From NCBI GenBank assembly GCA_964523145.1, contig CAZFYB010000003.1, positions 32,812 to 96,811 of the forward strand: a DNA stretch of 64,000 bases. Reading direction: 5' to 3'. This DNA is from Microsaccharimonas sp964523145. GTDB taxonomy: Bacteria; Patescibacteriota; Saccharimonadia; Saccharimonadales; Saccharimonadaceae. The notes under the pieces are model-generated. The model was given only the letters and a program-made list of their open reading frames with translations, did no database searches and had not been told where the DNA came from. Position numbers and translations under genes: made by a program. Within the stretch, counting starts at the first letter, position 1, and every line of letters starts with the position of its first letter. Positions 1 through 7,439 of this stretch are shown piece after piece.

Positions 1-347
1 AACTTTCGCAAACGCGTTTTTGAGTAAACGATCGCTGCAAATATAAATACCGAAGTCCACAGCATGAGCAATTGAACAATAAGTAGCGAGCCTACCATGC
101 CAGTCACCTTCATAAGTAACGACCAAACAAATACCATAACCGGCGGATGCCAATCACCCAGAGGTGTTTGTCCACTGGCTTGCATATACTGATTCATGCT
201 GTCGTTACTCATATAACCCGGATAGAATACAAAGACGTTTGCGACTAAGCCAATAAAGCCGATCAGTCCAAGGGCCAATACCCAGTGATTACGAACCCAG
301 AGGGTTACTGCATTAAATGGTTTTTTACGTTGCTTATTTTTTAGCAT
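1..347 (-). CDS. Multi-pass membrane protein, N-terminal part (GT-C-like)
   Basis: Only the first 115 residues are in the window; the gene runs off the left edge. The reading frame starts with ATG at 347 (MLKNKQRKKP), has a basic N-terminus, a first membrane segment at about residues 20-35, then an extracytoplasmic stretch with the motif YPGYMSNDS and, soon after, GDWHPP, followed by two more hydrophobic segments. Short PG-x-x-x-xD and HPP motifs in the first loop are typical of uncharacterised integral membrane glycosyltransferase-like families (DUF6020-like); that family match is from memory and uncertain. The start lies 14 bases inside the end of the upstream GT2 gene, so the two are probably translationally coupled. 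Confidence 0.7.
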   Translation of the reverse strand, partial: MLKNKQRKKPFNAVTLWVRNHWVLALGLIGFIGLVANVFVFYPGYMSNDSMNQYMQASGQTPLGDWHPPVMVFVWSLLMKVTGMVGSLLIVQLLMLWTSVFIFAAIVYSKTRLRK

Positions 348-1152
348 ACTTCCCGGCGGCAGCACTAAATAAAACTTTTAGTACATGAAGATTTCCTTTT
401 ACTGGGCTAATCTTTGTAGGGGTTTTACCCTTATTTGGATATTCGCGTGTTACGGGGGTCTCTTTTAGCTTGTACCCACGGCGTGAGCTTTCAATAGCGA
501 GAAAATAGTGCAGTTCGTATGTTTGGAAGATATCCCTAAATACAGCAATGTCTTCGTCACGGAGCAGTTTTGCACTGTACGCTCGGAAGCCGTTGGTAGT
601 GTCAGTGTGACGATGTCGAGAAGCAATACTAATAAGCGGGGCGTGAATAAAGTGAAGCCCAACCTCACGTAATAACGGCGTATTAATTGCCTTACCGCCT
701 GGAATAAAACGAGAGCCTTGAACGTGGTCGTACCCTTCGTCAAGAAGCTTAACAAAGTTAGGGATTGCTGTAATGTCATCTTTACCATTACCATCCACAA
801 CGACAACACCTTCATATCCCTGGTCAAGCGCCCATGCAAATGCCATACGCATTTGCGCACTTAGCTTACCCGGGCCCTTTTTAGTAAGCACAGCCCGTAC
901 ATTTTGTTTTTTTAGAAATTCAGGCTCAAGTGAACCATCAGTACTACCGCCATCAGCAACCACGATGTCGATATTCTTTGAAAATTTCTTCATTTGCGTA
1001 AGTTGTTTTTGAATACGCTTACCTTCATTAATTACAAAAACACAGACACAATAGTTATTGTTTTTCTTGCTAAATTCTTGAGCGTCAAAGTCAGGAAAAT
1101 CCCAGGTTGGGTTTTGCTTTCGGATGTCAGTTTGCTTCAATGTATTCTTCAT
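334..1152 (-). CDS. GT2 glycosyltransferase, dolichol-phosphate-mannose-synthase-like
   Basis: A 272-residue GT-A fold glycosyltransferase of family 2. The nucleotide-binding strand and loop ADGGSTDGS lie at about residues 66-74, the metal-binding acidic region VDGNGKDD at about 119-126, and GSRF follows at about 147. It should move a sugar from a nucleotide sugar to a lipid or glycan acceptor on the cytoplasmic face; the exact sugar cannot be read. The frame is open upstream to 1218, but the ATG at 1152 (MKNTLKQ) is preferred because the longer start would intrude on the divergent gene's promoter. No C-terminal membrane segment is present. It overlaps the downstream membrane gene by 14 bases. 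Confidence 0.85.
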   Translation of the reverse strand: MKNTLKQTDIRKQNPTWDFPDFDAQEFSKKNNNYCVCVFVINEGKRIQKQLTQMKKFSKNIDIVVADGGSTDGSLEPEFLKKQNVRAVLTKKGPGKLSAQMRMAFAWALDQGYEGVVVVDGNGKDDITAIPNFVKLLDEGYDHVQGSRFIPGGKAINTPLLREVGLHFIHAPLISIASRHRHTDTTNGFRAYSAKLLRDEDIAVFRDIFQTYELHYFLAIESSRRGYKLKETPVTREYPNKGKTPTKISPVKGNLHVLKVLFSAAAGKYAKK

Positions 1153-1212
1153 ATTAGTTAATAGTTTAACAGATTTACCCCCAATTACAGAAGTCAACGT
1201 TAAAGCTTCTGC

Positions 1213-1218
1213 TATCAT
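1213..1218 (+). promoter_or_regulatory. Extended -10 box, leaderless promoter
   Basis: TATCAT preceded by TGC (an extended -10 arrangement) ends 7 bases before the ATG at 1226, so transcription would begin at or beside the start codon. No Shine-Dalgarno sequence is present. Confidence 0.55.
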
Positions 1219-1225
1219 AGATAGA

Positions 1226-3334
1226 ATGAGATTTAAGGAAATACTTTTAAGCCAGAAATTTTGGCTTGCACTTATCTTCGTCTGTTCACTGCTATTTATA
1301 GCTATTCTTATAATCTGGCTTGTTCACGTAGCTTTATTTAATGGAGTTGCGATGACCACCTACGCAGCCAATGGAACGTTTCAACTTTACAACCCCCTAA
1401 GACGTATCACAGACGGTCAGATAATTGGCCTTGATTTCCCTTTCTTTCATGGAGTTGGTATTCCTCTTCTGCACCTACCTTTATTTAGCCTTTTAGGTCA
1501 GGGTGTTTTTGCTGCCGAGGTTGCCAAATGGCTTGTCTCACCAGCAATTTTTCTTATTAGTTCGTTTGTATTTTTTTATGCGTTTTTCCGTAACCTTAAA
1601 AAGTCTATTATTGCGCTGGCAATATTTACGCTTATTACAATAAGTCTTATTAGCGCGGTATTTTGGCCAGGCAATTCGCTCCTTGGTCTACGAGGAACTT
1701 TCCCGATTTTAATTGCGGCAGCTTTATTGTGGGAAACGCCAAGAAAGCTTAAAATCAAAAGCTTTGAAATAAATGCAAACGAAGTCATTGCGATTCTACT
1801 CTTAAGCGCATCGCTACTGTTTGGAACCGAGCAAGGCGCAGCGGCAATCCTAGCCTATGCAATTACTCAGTTCATTATTATATTAAGAAACAATTCGTTA
1901 GCTAATGTCATAAAACCAATACTATTTCTAGCATTGAAAGGCTTAGCAATAGTAAGTATTGCTATGTTAATCTTTACACTCTTCACTCAAGGCCATCCAC
2001 TAGCGGCAATTCAATACGCCTTTTTCGATGTTCCGTCAGATCAAGGCTGGTACTTTGGCGCCGAACCACAAAACAACTTAAACTGGGGTAACCTGCTGCC
2101 ACTTCTTTTTGAGCCACTCATGATACCGATCTGGTCGGTACTAAGCTTAGGTGCCGTTACATTATGTATCATAATTAAGTCTCCAAAACTTCAGCGATAT
2201 CGCCACACACTCGCGTTTATGTATATCTACGGATTTCTCGCCTTTGTTCTAACAATCGGTGGATACTATCAACCGACAGCTCAACTCATTTCTTTCCAAA
2301 GAATGGCGGCGCTTATCTCGATTGCTACCGCGGTATTATTATTATTCGATACCGATACCTGGAGTGTAGTCCAACGCAAGGAAACTTCTAGCCGATACAA
2401 GAAAATAGCTCTTTATGCTGTACTTTCTGGAATCGTAATTATACTTGCTATAAATGGTACAAAAACAGCTCAAACTACTGTGCAGGATTTTAGAACTATC
2501 CCGGTGTTAAAAATGGCTAAAAAGGCAGTAAACGAAAGTGACTACTTTGTCGCATCAGACGGCTGGAAAGCAAGTGTAGATTCATTTAGGCCCTACATCG
2601 ATCCAGACAAAACCGTCTGGTCAACATATACAAGCATTTATGAGACAATCTTATCTGGCCAAAAATTTAACCCATCAAAAGGCGGTGAAGACTACATCAT
2701 CCATGCACTTGGAGATACCCGTCGTGATGCCTACGAACAGCAATTTATTGAAACAAAACCATACTATGCAATAACCTTAAAACCGAGCTACTTCGTCTTC
2801 GAAGAATGGCTATGGTCGAGCCATTGGAACTTCTATCAACACTTATTCACTCACTACGAACTAGTAACAGAAAATGATTCTCATTATTTATGGAAGTTAA
2901 AAGACAATCCAGAAACAAGTCCACAAAAAAAGACGATTGATATCAAAAACAATACTATCACCCTACCAGGCAACACAACTAATCAGCCTATAGTCTATTC
3001 ACTGGATATTAACTATTCCGCAGAATCAATTATTCCAGGTACTAAAAAATTATCTCGATACTTACTTGATATCGAGAGTACCTACATAGCCCAGCAATAT
3101 AGTATCTCTCTCCCGAATCATCGAACAACCTGGACTATCCCAATTATAGTAATGCCCAGCGAAAAAGAGATAACTATAAAAGCTCGTACAAGCGGCGTCT
3201 TCCCATCAGGTTTAGTGCTGAGTAAAGCCACGTATAACCAAACACCGATAGCACAAAAGAATCTAGCACCGATTATCGATGGCTTCTGCTATATAAAATC
3301 AGACGCGAATCAACTAAGTAATTTCTGTAGATAA
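1226..3334 (+). CDS. Polytopic membrane protein with C-terminal extracellular region
   Basis: A 702-residue protein. The frame is open from 1124, but ATG at 1226 (MRFKEILLSQ) is favoured because a -10 box ends 7 bases upstream. About ten hydrophobic segments fill residues 10-440; the last 250 residues are polar, with no membrane segments, and probably lie outside the cell. The first loop after the first membrane segment (LDFPFFHGVGIPLLHLP) resembles the loop position of GT-C glycosyltransferases, but I see no decisive motif and cannot assign a family. Its neighbours are glycosyltransferases, so a role in assembling a surface polymer is plausible. It ends 19 bases from the convergent GT2 gene. 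Confidence 0.75.
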   Translation: MRFKEILLSQKFWLALIFVCSLLFIAILIIWLVHVALFNGVAMTTYAANGTFQLYNPLRRITDGQIIGLDFPFFHGVGIPLLHLPLFSLLGQGVFAAEVAKWLVSPAIFLISSFVFFYAFFRNLKKSIIALAIFTLITISLISAVFWPGNSLLGLRGTFPILIAAALLWETPRKLKIKSFEINANEVIAILLLSASLLFGTEQGAAAILAYAITQFIIILRNNSLANVIKPILFLALKGLAIVSIAMLIFTLFTQGHPLAAIQYAFFDVPSDQGWYFGAEPQNNLNWGNLLPLLFEPLMIPIWSVLSLGAVTLCIIIKSPKLQRYRHTLAFMYIYGFLAFVLTIGGYYQPTAQLISFQRMAALISIATAVLLLFDTDTWSVVQRKETSSRYKKIALYAVLSGIVIILAINGTKTAQTTVQDFRTIPVLKMAKKAVNESDYFVASDGWKASVDSFRPYIDPDKTVWSTYTSIYETILSGQKFNPSKGGEDYIIHALGDTRRDAYEQQFIETKPYYAITLKPSYFVFEEWLWSSHWNFYQHLFTHYELVTENDSHYLWKLKDNPETSPQKKTIDIKNNTITLPGNTTNQPIVYSLDINYSAESIIPGTKKLSRYLLDIESTYIAQQYSISLPNHRTTWTIPIIVMPSEKEITIKARTSGVFPSGLVLSKATYNQTPIAQKNLAPIIDGFCYIKSDANQLSNFCR

Positions 3335-3353
3335 GCTGTTTTATAGTTAGTTG

Positions 3354-4355
3354 TTATTTAGTAACATTCTTGCGTTCGAAGTCAGCGATTGAAACCGTAC
3401 TACTAAATTCATCGTCAACAATATACTTTTGATCGTTTCGCTGTTCGCTTAAGATGCGTCCAATATATTCGCTAATAATGACAATAGCCGCAAATAATAG
3501 GAAGAACATAAACGATAGCTGTAATGAAGTGGTCGTCCAACCTTCGGCAACGCTGTGCCGTACAAGGTTAATAACAACTACGTACAATGCATATGCCAGG
3601 TTCAAGAAACCAGCTATAGCGCCAAGCCAACTAATGACTCTTAGCGGATGCGTTGAATAACTCGTAATAGTCTCGAGCGCCTGGACGGTACCACTACGAA
3701 GCCCGTGTCGCTTGTCTGGGCTAACAATTGGAGTGTAGGTAAGTTGCGATAACTTAAATCCAACAACTCGAGCAAGGTGCCTAATATGGCGGTGGTCACG
3801 GCTGCTATTAGTAATAGCGGTAATTGCCTTGCGGTTAAACGCCATAAGATAGGTTGCATTAAGCGGAATGCTGATATTCATGTATTTTCGGTTGTACCAA
3901 TAGAAAATACGTCGCCCTAGGCCATTGCCCTTCATGCGAACACTACTCACACCTTGTACAATATCTACTTCCTGAGCTTGAGTAATCATATCCGGTAATA
4001 TCTCTGACGGATCAAGTGTTTGGTCGAGAGTACATACGTAATCACCAATCGCTGCATCAAGCCCGGCAAAAATAGCTGTATCAATTTCATATTGCTTTGA
4101 AAATACTATTAAGCGAATTGCAGGCAGTTCTCCGAGAAGTTCACGAACTTCGCTTAGCTCAGATTCTGCAACATCATTAGATGCAACAATAATTTCATAG
4201 TTTGCATAATTTGCGCGAAGCGTTGATGCAAGGCGTCTTAGATACGCAGCAACAAGTGTACTTTGTGGTCTTAATATTACAACAGCGGATACGAATATAT
4301 CCTGTACGTACCATTGCACCTCTACGGTCTTTGAGTTTTTACTACTTTTCGGCAT
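3354..4355 (-). CDS. GT2 glycosyltransferase with two C-terminal membrane segments (ArnC/GtrB-like)
   Basis: 333 residues. The N-terminal 230 residues have the order of a GT2 domain (EIIVASND at about 54-61, then YVCTLDQTLD at about 106-115), followed by two membrane segments at about 242-262 and 280-302 and the motif ISEYIGRI near the end of the second. This layout and motif are typical of polyprenyl-phosphate glycosyltransferases of the ArnC/GtrB type. The usual D-A-D metal site is changed to D-Q-T-L-D, so its activity may be altered. The start overlaps the end of the FAD-oxidoreductase gene by 14 bases, indicating an operon. Confidence 0.82.
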   Translation of the reverse strand: MPKSSKNSKTVEVQWYVQDIFVSAVVILRPQSTLVAAYLRRLASTLRANYANYEIIVASNDVAESELSEVRELLGELPAIRLIVFSKQYEIDTAIFAGLDAAIGDYVCTLDQTLDPSEILPDMITQAQEVDIVQGVSSVRMKGNGLGRRIFYWYNRKYMNISIPLNATYLMAFNRKAITAITNSSRDHRHIRHLARVVGFKLSQLTYTPIVSPDKRHGLRSGTVQALETITSYSTHPLRVISWLGAIAGFLNLAYALYVVVINLVRHSVAEGWTTTSLQLSFMFFLLFAAIVIISEYIGRILSEQRNDQKYIVDDEFSSTVSIADFERKNVTK

Positions 4356-5463
4356 ATATATCGGTCAATCCTTCAAAAACATCATAAATATTGTCCAGCT
4401 TTCCCCCCATTATACAAGTGTACCCCTTAAGACCAAAATCTGATCTAAAAAGAATGGGTCTACTGTCATCATTCTCACTTTTCATAAGCACCGTTTTCAC
4501 TTCCCATACCGATGTAGCGTAGGTAATATCCTTTAAGGCAGGGATGTATCGACTTACATCCGCTAGCATCTGACGAAAGTTGCTTTTTAGAGTAAGGCTC
4601 GCAAAGTATTCATGCGGGTTAGTAATTTCTGGATAGTTATCAGAATCAACCCATGACATATGAGGGGTATACCTAACATGAGAAAGTGTATGATATGGCG
4701 TTGTCGGAAATGGCATTATAGAGAAAAACGGCCCGTCCATTAACGTAACGCTAAAGTTTTCCATGTTTTTCGGAAGCTCCACTAAACACATTTCTGCAAT
4801 TTCATGTTTCAGCGCAACCGTTGGAAGTTTTGATCTTCTATGGAGTACGTTAATTTGTGAATACGTGCAGTTAAAAACACGGGGTGTATTGTACGAATGT
4901 TTATCACTAACAAGCTTAATAATATTCTCGTTCTCTTCACCGATTGTAAGAACTTCTTCATTAGTAACAATAGTTATACGCGAATCTTCAGATATTTTTT
5001 CTAGTAATTCATCGCGTAACTTATACGAATCAAAGGCATACTCTTGCACCTCATAAGCTTTCTCAACAAGACGCGGATTAAACAATGAACGGATATTAGC
5101 TGGCACTGGTTCAATTCGCGCACCTATCTTTTTTGCAAGGCCTTCAAATTGCCCTGCATTCACTTTTGAAAGGTGTTTAGCAATTGCATAATATTTTGGA
5201 AAATCACTTTTTACTGCACTCTCATGCTCTTTCACGAAACGCGGGAAATTAACACTTGAACGGTGAGCCGTAAGCAGACTCCTCGGATAATGATATCCGT
5301 TATGAACACGAGCTTGATTTACATATGAAGCACGCGACATCATAACTGACTCTTTTTCAATTACAAGAATATTTTGAAGCCCTAATTCATCGCGTAAAAA
5401 TAACGCTACACTTAAACCGTAAAACCCACCACCAATAATTATGGTGTCGTACCTATTTATCAC
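4342..5463 (-). CDS. FAD-dependent oxidoreductase (DAO family)
   Basis: 373 residues. The N-terminus carries the dinucleotide-binding fingerprint IIIGGGFYGLS with G11, G13 and G16, and an acidic ribose-binding residue E36 at the end of the second strand. The rest fits the D-amino-acid-oxidase-like (DAO) fold, and a second hydrophobic glycine-bearing strand near the C-terminus (GLKGYTCIMGGK) would close the FAD site. The substrate cannot be read. Its position between membrane and glycosyltransferase genes, overlapping the upstream gene by 4 bases and the downstream gene by 14, suggests a role in modifying a sugar or lipid-linked precursor; this is inference from context. Confidence 0.8.
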   Translation of the reverse strand: MINRYDTIIIGGGFYGLSVALFLRDELGLQNILVIEKESVMMSRASYVNQARVHNGYHYPRSLLTAHRSSVNFPRFVKEHESAVKSDFPKYYAIAKHLSKVNAGQFEGLAKKIGARIEPVPANIRSLFNPRLVEKAYEVQEYAFDSYKLRDELLEKISEDSRITIVTNEEVLTIGEENENIIKLVSDKHSYNTPRVFNCTYSQINVLHRRSKLPTVALKHEIAEMCLVELPKNMENFSVTLMDGPFFSIMPFPTTPYHTLSHVRYTPHMSWVDSDNYPEITNPHEYFASLTLKSNFRQMLADVSRYIPALKDITYATSVWEVKTVLMKSENDDSRPILFRSDFGLKGYTCIMGGKLDNIYDVFEGLTDIYAEK

Positions 5464-6830
5464 TTCAGTGTCTTTTTAAACTTTCCCCAACCCCATTGAG
5501 TAAACAACCCTAAAATAATAAATCCAAATAGTGCAGACGGTAAATATAAAAGAATACCATTAATATGTGCGTGTACTAACGAGTGAGAGAATCCGAAGAT
5601 GAGCCAGCTCAAATATCCAGCAAGTCCCAAAACTAAGCCGACATATAGCGCCTCTGTTTCGCGAATTTGCTTTTTTGTCATCCACATCTTACGAGTCACG
5701 AACAGCGCACCAAGAATAATCAAGAAGACAGCTGTTGATTGAATGTATAAACCGAATGGCTCGGAAAATTTGACTGGAATATGTATAACGGGAATAAGTA
5801 GGTACGTTGCTGTATTTACTAAAATCGCAGCAGCGAGCGAACCAGACTCTGCACGCTTTTCGTAATTAGCATAGCCATCGGTTGCTTCATAAAAAGCAGG
5901 TGCAATTGACTTCAGGTTCATATATGGATAAGCAGTATACTTATCTCCTGTTACGGTACGTTCTTCGGCACGCTGTGCTATCTTTTGGACCGATGCGTTC
6001 ACACTTCCCGTATACACAGTAAGTGCACCTATATGTGTCCCCATAGCTGCTATCAATGCAATTAAAGACACGCCAATTGTAAGGGCTGCTGTTTTTGCAT
6101 ATGCTTTAAGCTTCGCTTTATTCAGATACAACACATACGCCATGGCCGCAAATACCATAAGAGTAAGTGTCGTAATGTATTCATACCCAGCTAAGTATCG
6201 TAGGTACAAAAGTACCCCAATAACGCTCCAAAACACAACTGTTGCCTTCGTTGGTTGACCAACCCGGTAGTAATACAGACTATACACAAATGGCGCAATC
6301 ATTAAAGGTAAGGCCCAATACAGGTTTCGCCCAAAGCCAACAAGCATCGGTGCAATCGCTATACCGGCAACCGTAAAGATAGCTACATACAGACCGTACT
6401 TTTTCTTAACCCACAATGCGAAGATAGTGAATAACACAGCAGAAGCAAGAGCCGTTAAGAATTGAGACAAAGCAATGAATACTTTAGGACTAAAGCTCTG
6501 AAAGACAGTTTCAACCGCGGTATATCCAATACTTAAGAACTTTCCCTGTATTCCGAAGTGAGAAGAGTACGGAACCAACTTTGAAGCATCACAGTTGTCG
6601 ACTAAACCTGAAGACCCTTGATTATCGTCTGTTTTTTGAGCGATCAGCTGTCCAGCAAATAAACTACTTTGGCAAATTATCTGGTTACTTACCAAGGCTT
6701 CCGAATCTTTATAATTCGATTTAAAATCTTCTAGTGAAACTGCTCCAAAGATATTAAATGCAAATGAAAAAAATAGAATGGAAGTCACCAACCAAAAAAA
6801 CAACTTATTTTTCTTTATATCCCTTAACAC
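5460..6830 (-). CDS. Polytopic membrane protein, unknown function
   Basis: 456 residues beginning with GTG at 6830. A first membrane segment at about 12-30 is followed by an extracytoplasmic loop of about 80 residues and then roughly ten further hydrophobic segments to the C-terminus. The size and topology resemble GT-C-type or O-antigen-polymerase-like envelope proteins, but I recognise no specific family motif. A TATAAT box ends 8 bases before the GTG and there is no Shine-Dalgarno site, so the operon 6830 to 3354 probably begins with a leaderless mRNA. Its last 4 bases overlap the next gene's ATG. Confidence 0.75.
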   Translation of the reverse strand: MLRDIKKNKLFFWLVTSILFFSFAFNIFGAVSLEDFKSNYKDSEALVSNQIICQSSLFAGQLIAQKTDDNQGSSGLVDNCDASKLVPYSSHFGIQGKFLSIGYTAVETVFQSFSPKVFIALSQFLTALASAVLFTIFALWVKKKYGLYVAIFTVAGIAIAPMLVGFGRNLYWALPLMIAPFVYSLYYYRVGQPTKATVVFWSVIGVLLYLRYLAGYEYITTLTLMVFAAMAYVLYLNKAKLKAYAKTAALTIGVSLIALIAAMGTHIGALTVYTGSVNASVQKIAQRAEERTVTGDKYTAYPYMNLKSIAPAFYEATDGYANYEKRAESGSLAAAILVNTATYLLIPVIHIPVKFSEPFGLYIQSTAVFLIILGALFVTRKMWMTKKQIRETEALYVGLVLGLAGYLSWLIFGFSHSLVHAHINGILLYLPSALFGFIILGLFTQWGWGKFKKTLK

Positions 6831-6838
6831 TGCTAGTT

Positions 6839-6844
6839 ATTATA
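6839..6844 (-). promoter_or_regulatory. -10 box TATAAT, leaderless start of a three-gene operon
   Basis: A consensus TATAAT on the minus strand lies 8 bases upstream of the GTG at 6830. Two further cistrons overlap downstream, so this is the likely promoter for 6830 to 3354. Confidence 0.65.
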
Positions 6845-6914
6845 TCATCTTCACTTCTGTCATTGGGCTTTAAAATAACACAACTAAATGATATGATAGT
6901 TAAAAAGGTTATGC

Positions 6915-7439
6915 ATGAAATTATTACAAAATAAAAATTCAAATTCTCGTCTAGTCTCTGGTATTATCATTGGTGTTTTAGCACTCTCGCTCATCACCGG
7001 TGTTGTATACGCCTATAACGTTAATCAATCCAATAACGAGCAGTCAGACTCTAAAGTTGAAGATGGCGTTGACTACAATGAACCTACCAACGAACAAATA
7101 GAGGCCGGGAACGATGCAAAGGAAGATGCTCTTACCGAAGAGCCGGTATCGAACACTGCAAGCCTTACTATCTCGTCTGTTAACCAGAATGACGACATGT
7201 TACAAATTCGAACAACCATTACAACTATCGATGCCGAAAGCACCTGTTCCCTTTCACTAACTTCTGGTTCAAACACATACACAGCCGAAGCGGGCACTCA
7301 ACCCCTTGGATCATATTCTGTTTGTAAAGGTTTCGACATTCCTGTTTCCGAACTCAGTCCGGGCGCTTGGTCTCTTAAAATTAACTATATTAGTAATGGA
7401 GTTACGTCGACAGCGACTCAACAAATCCAGGTTCAATAA
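6915..7439 (+). CDS. Membrane-anchored exported protein with small beta domain
   Basis: 174 residues: a basic start, one membrane segment at about 15-34, an acidic linker (about 38-75) and a C-terminal domain of about 95 residues. The last domain has two cysteines that could form a disulphide and ends in a beta-rich pattern typical of Ig-like folds. The function is unknown. The stop codon overlaps the next start by one base (TAATG), so it is probably co-expressed with the large repeat protein and may assist or complex with it. A possible -10 (TATGAT) lies 17 bases before the ATG, with a weak AAAGG between. Confidence 0.72.
   Translation: MKLLQNKNSNSRLVSGIIIGVLALSLITGVVYAYNVNQSNNEQSDSKVEDGVDYNEPTNEQIEAGNDAKEDALTEEPVSNTASLTISSVNQNDDMLQIRTTITTIDAESTCSLSLTSGSNTYTAEAGTQPLGSYSVCKGFDIPVSELSPGAWSLKINYISNGVTSTATQQIQVQ

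Noticed and set aside
465..860. 131-codon frame inside the first GT2 gene
   Set aside because: Out-of-frame shadow of a conserved glycosyltransferase with no start signals.
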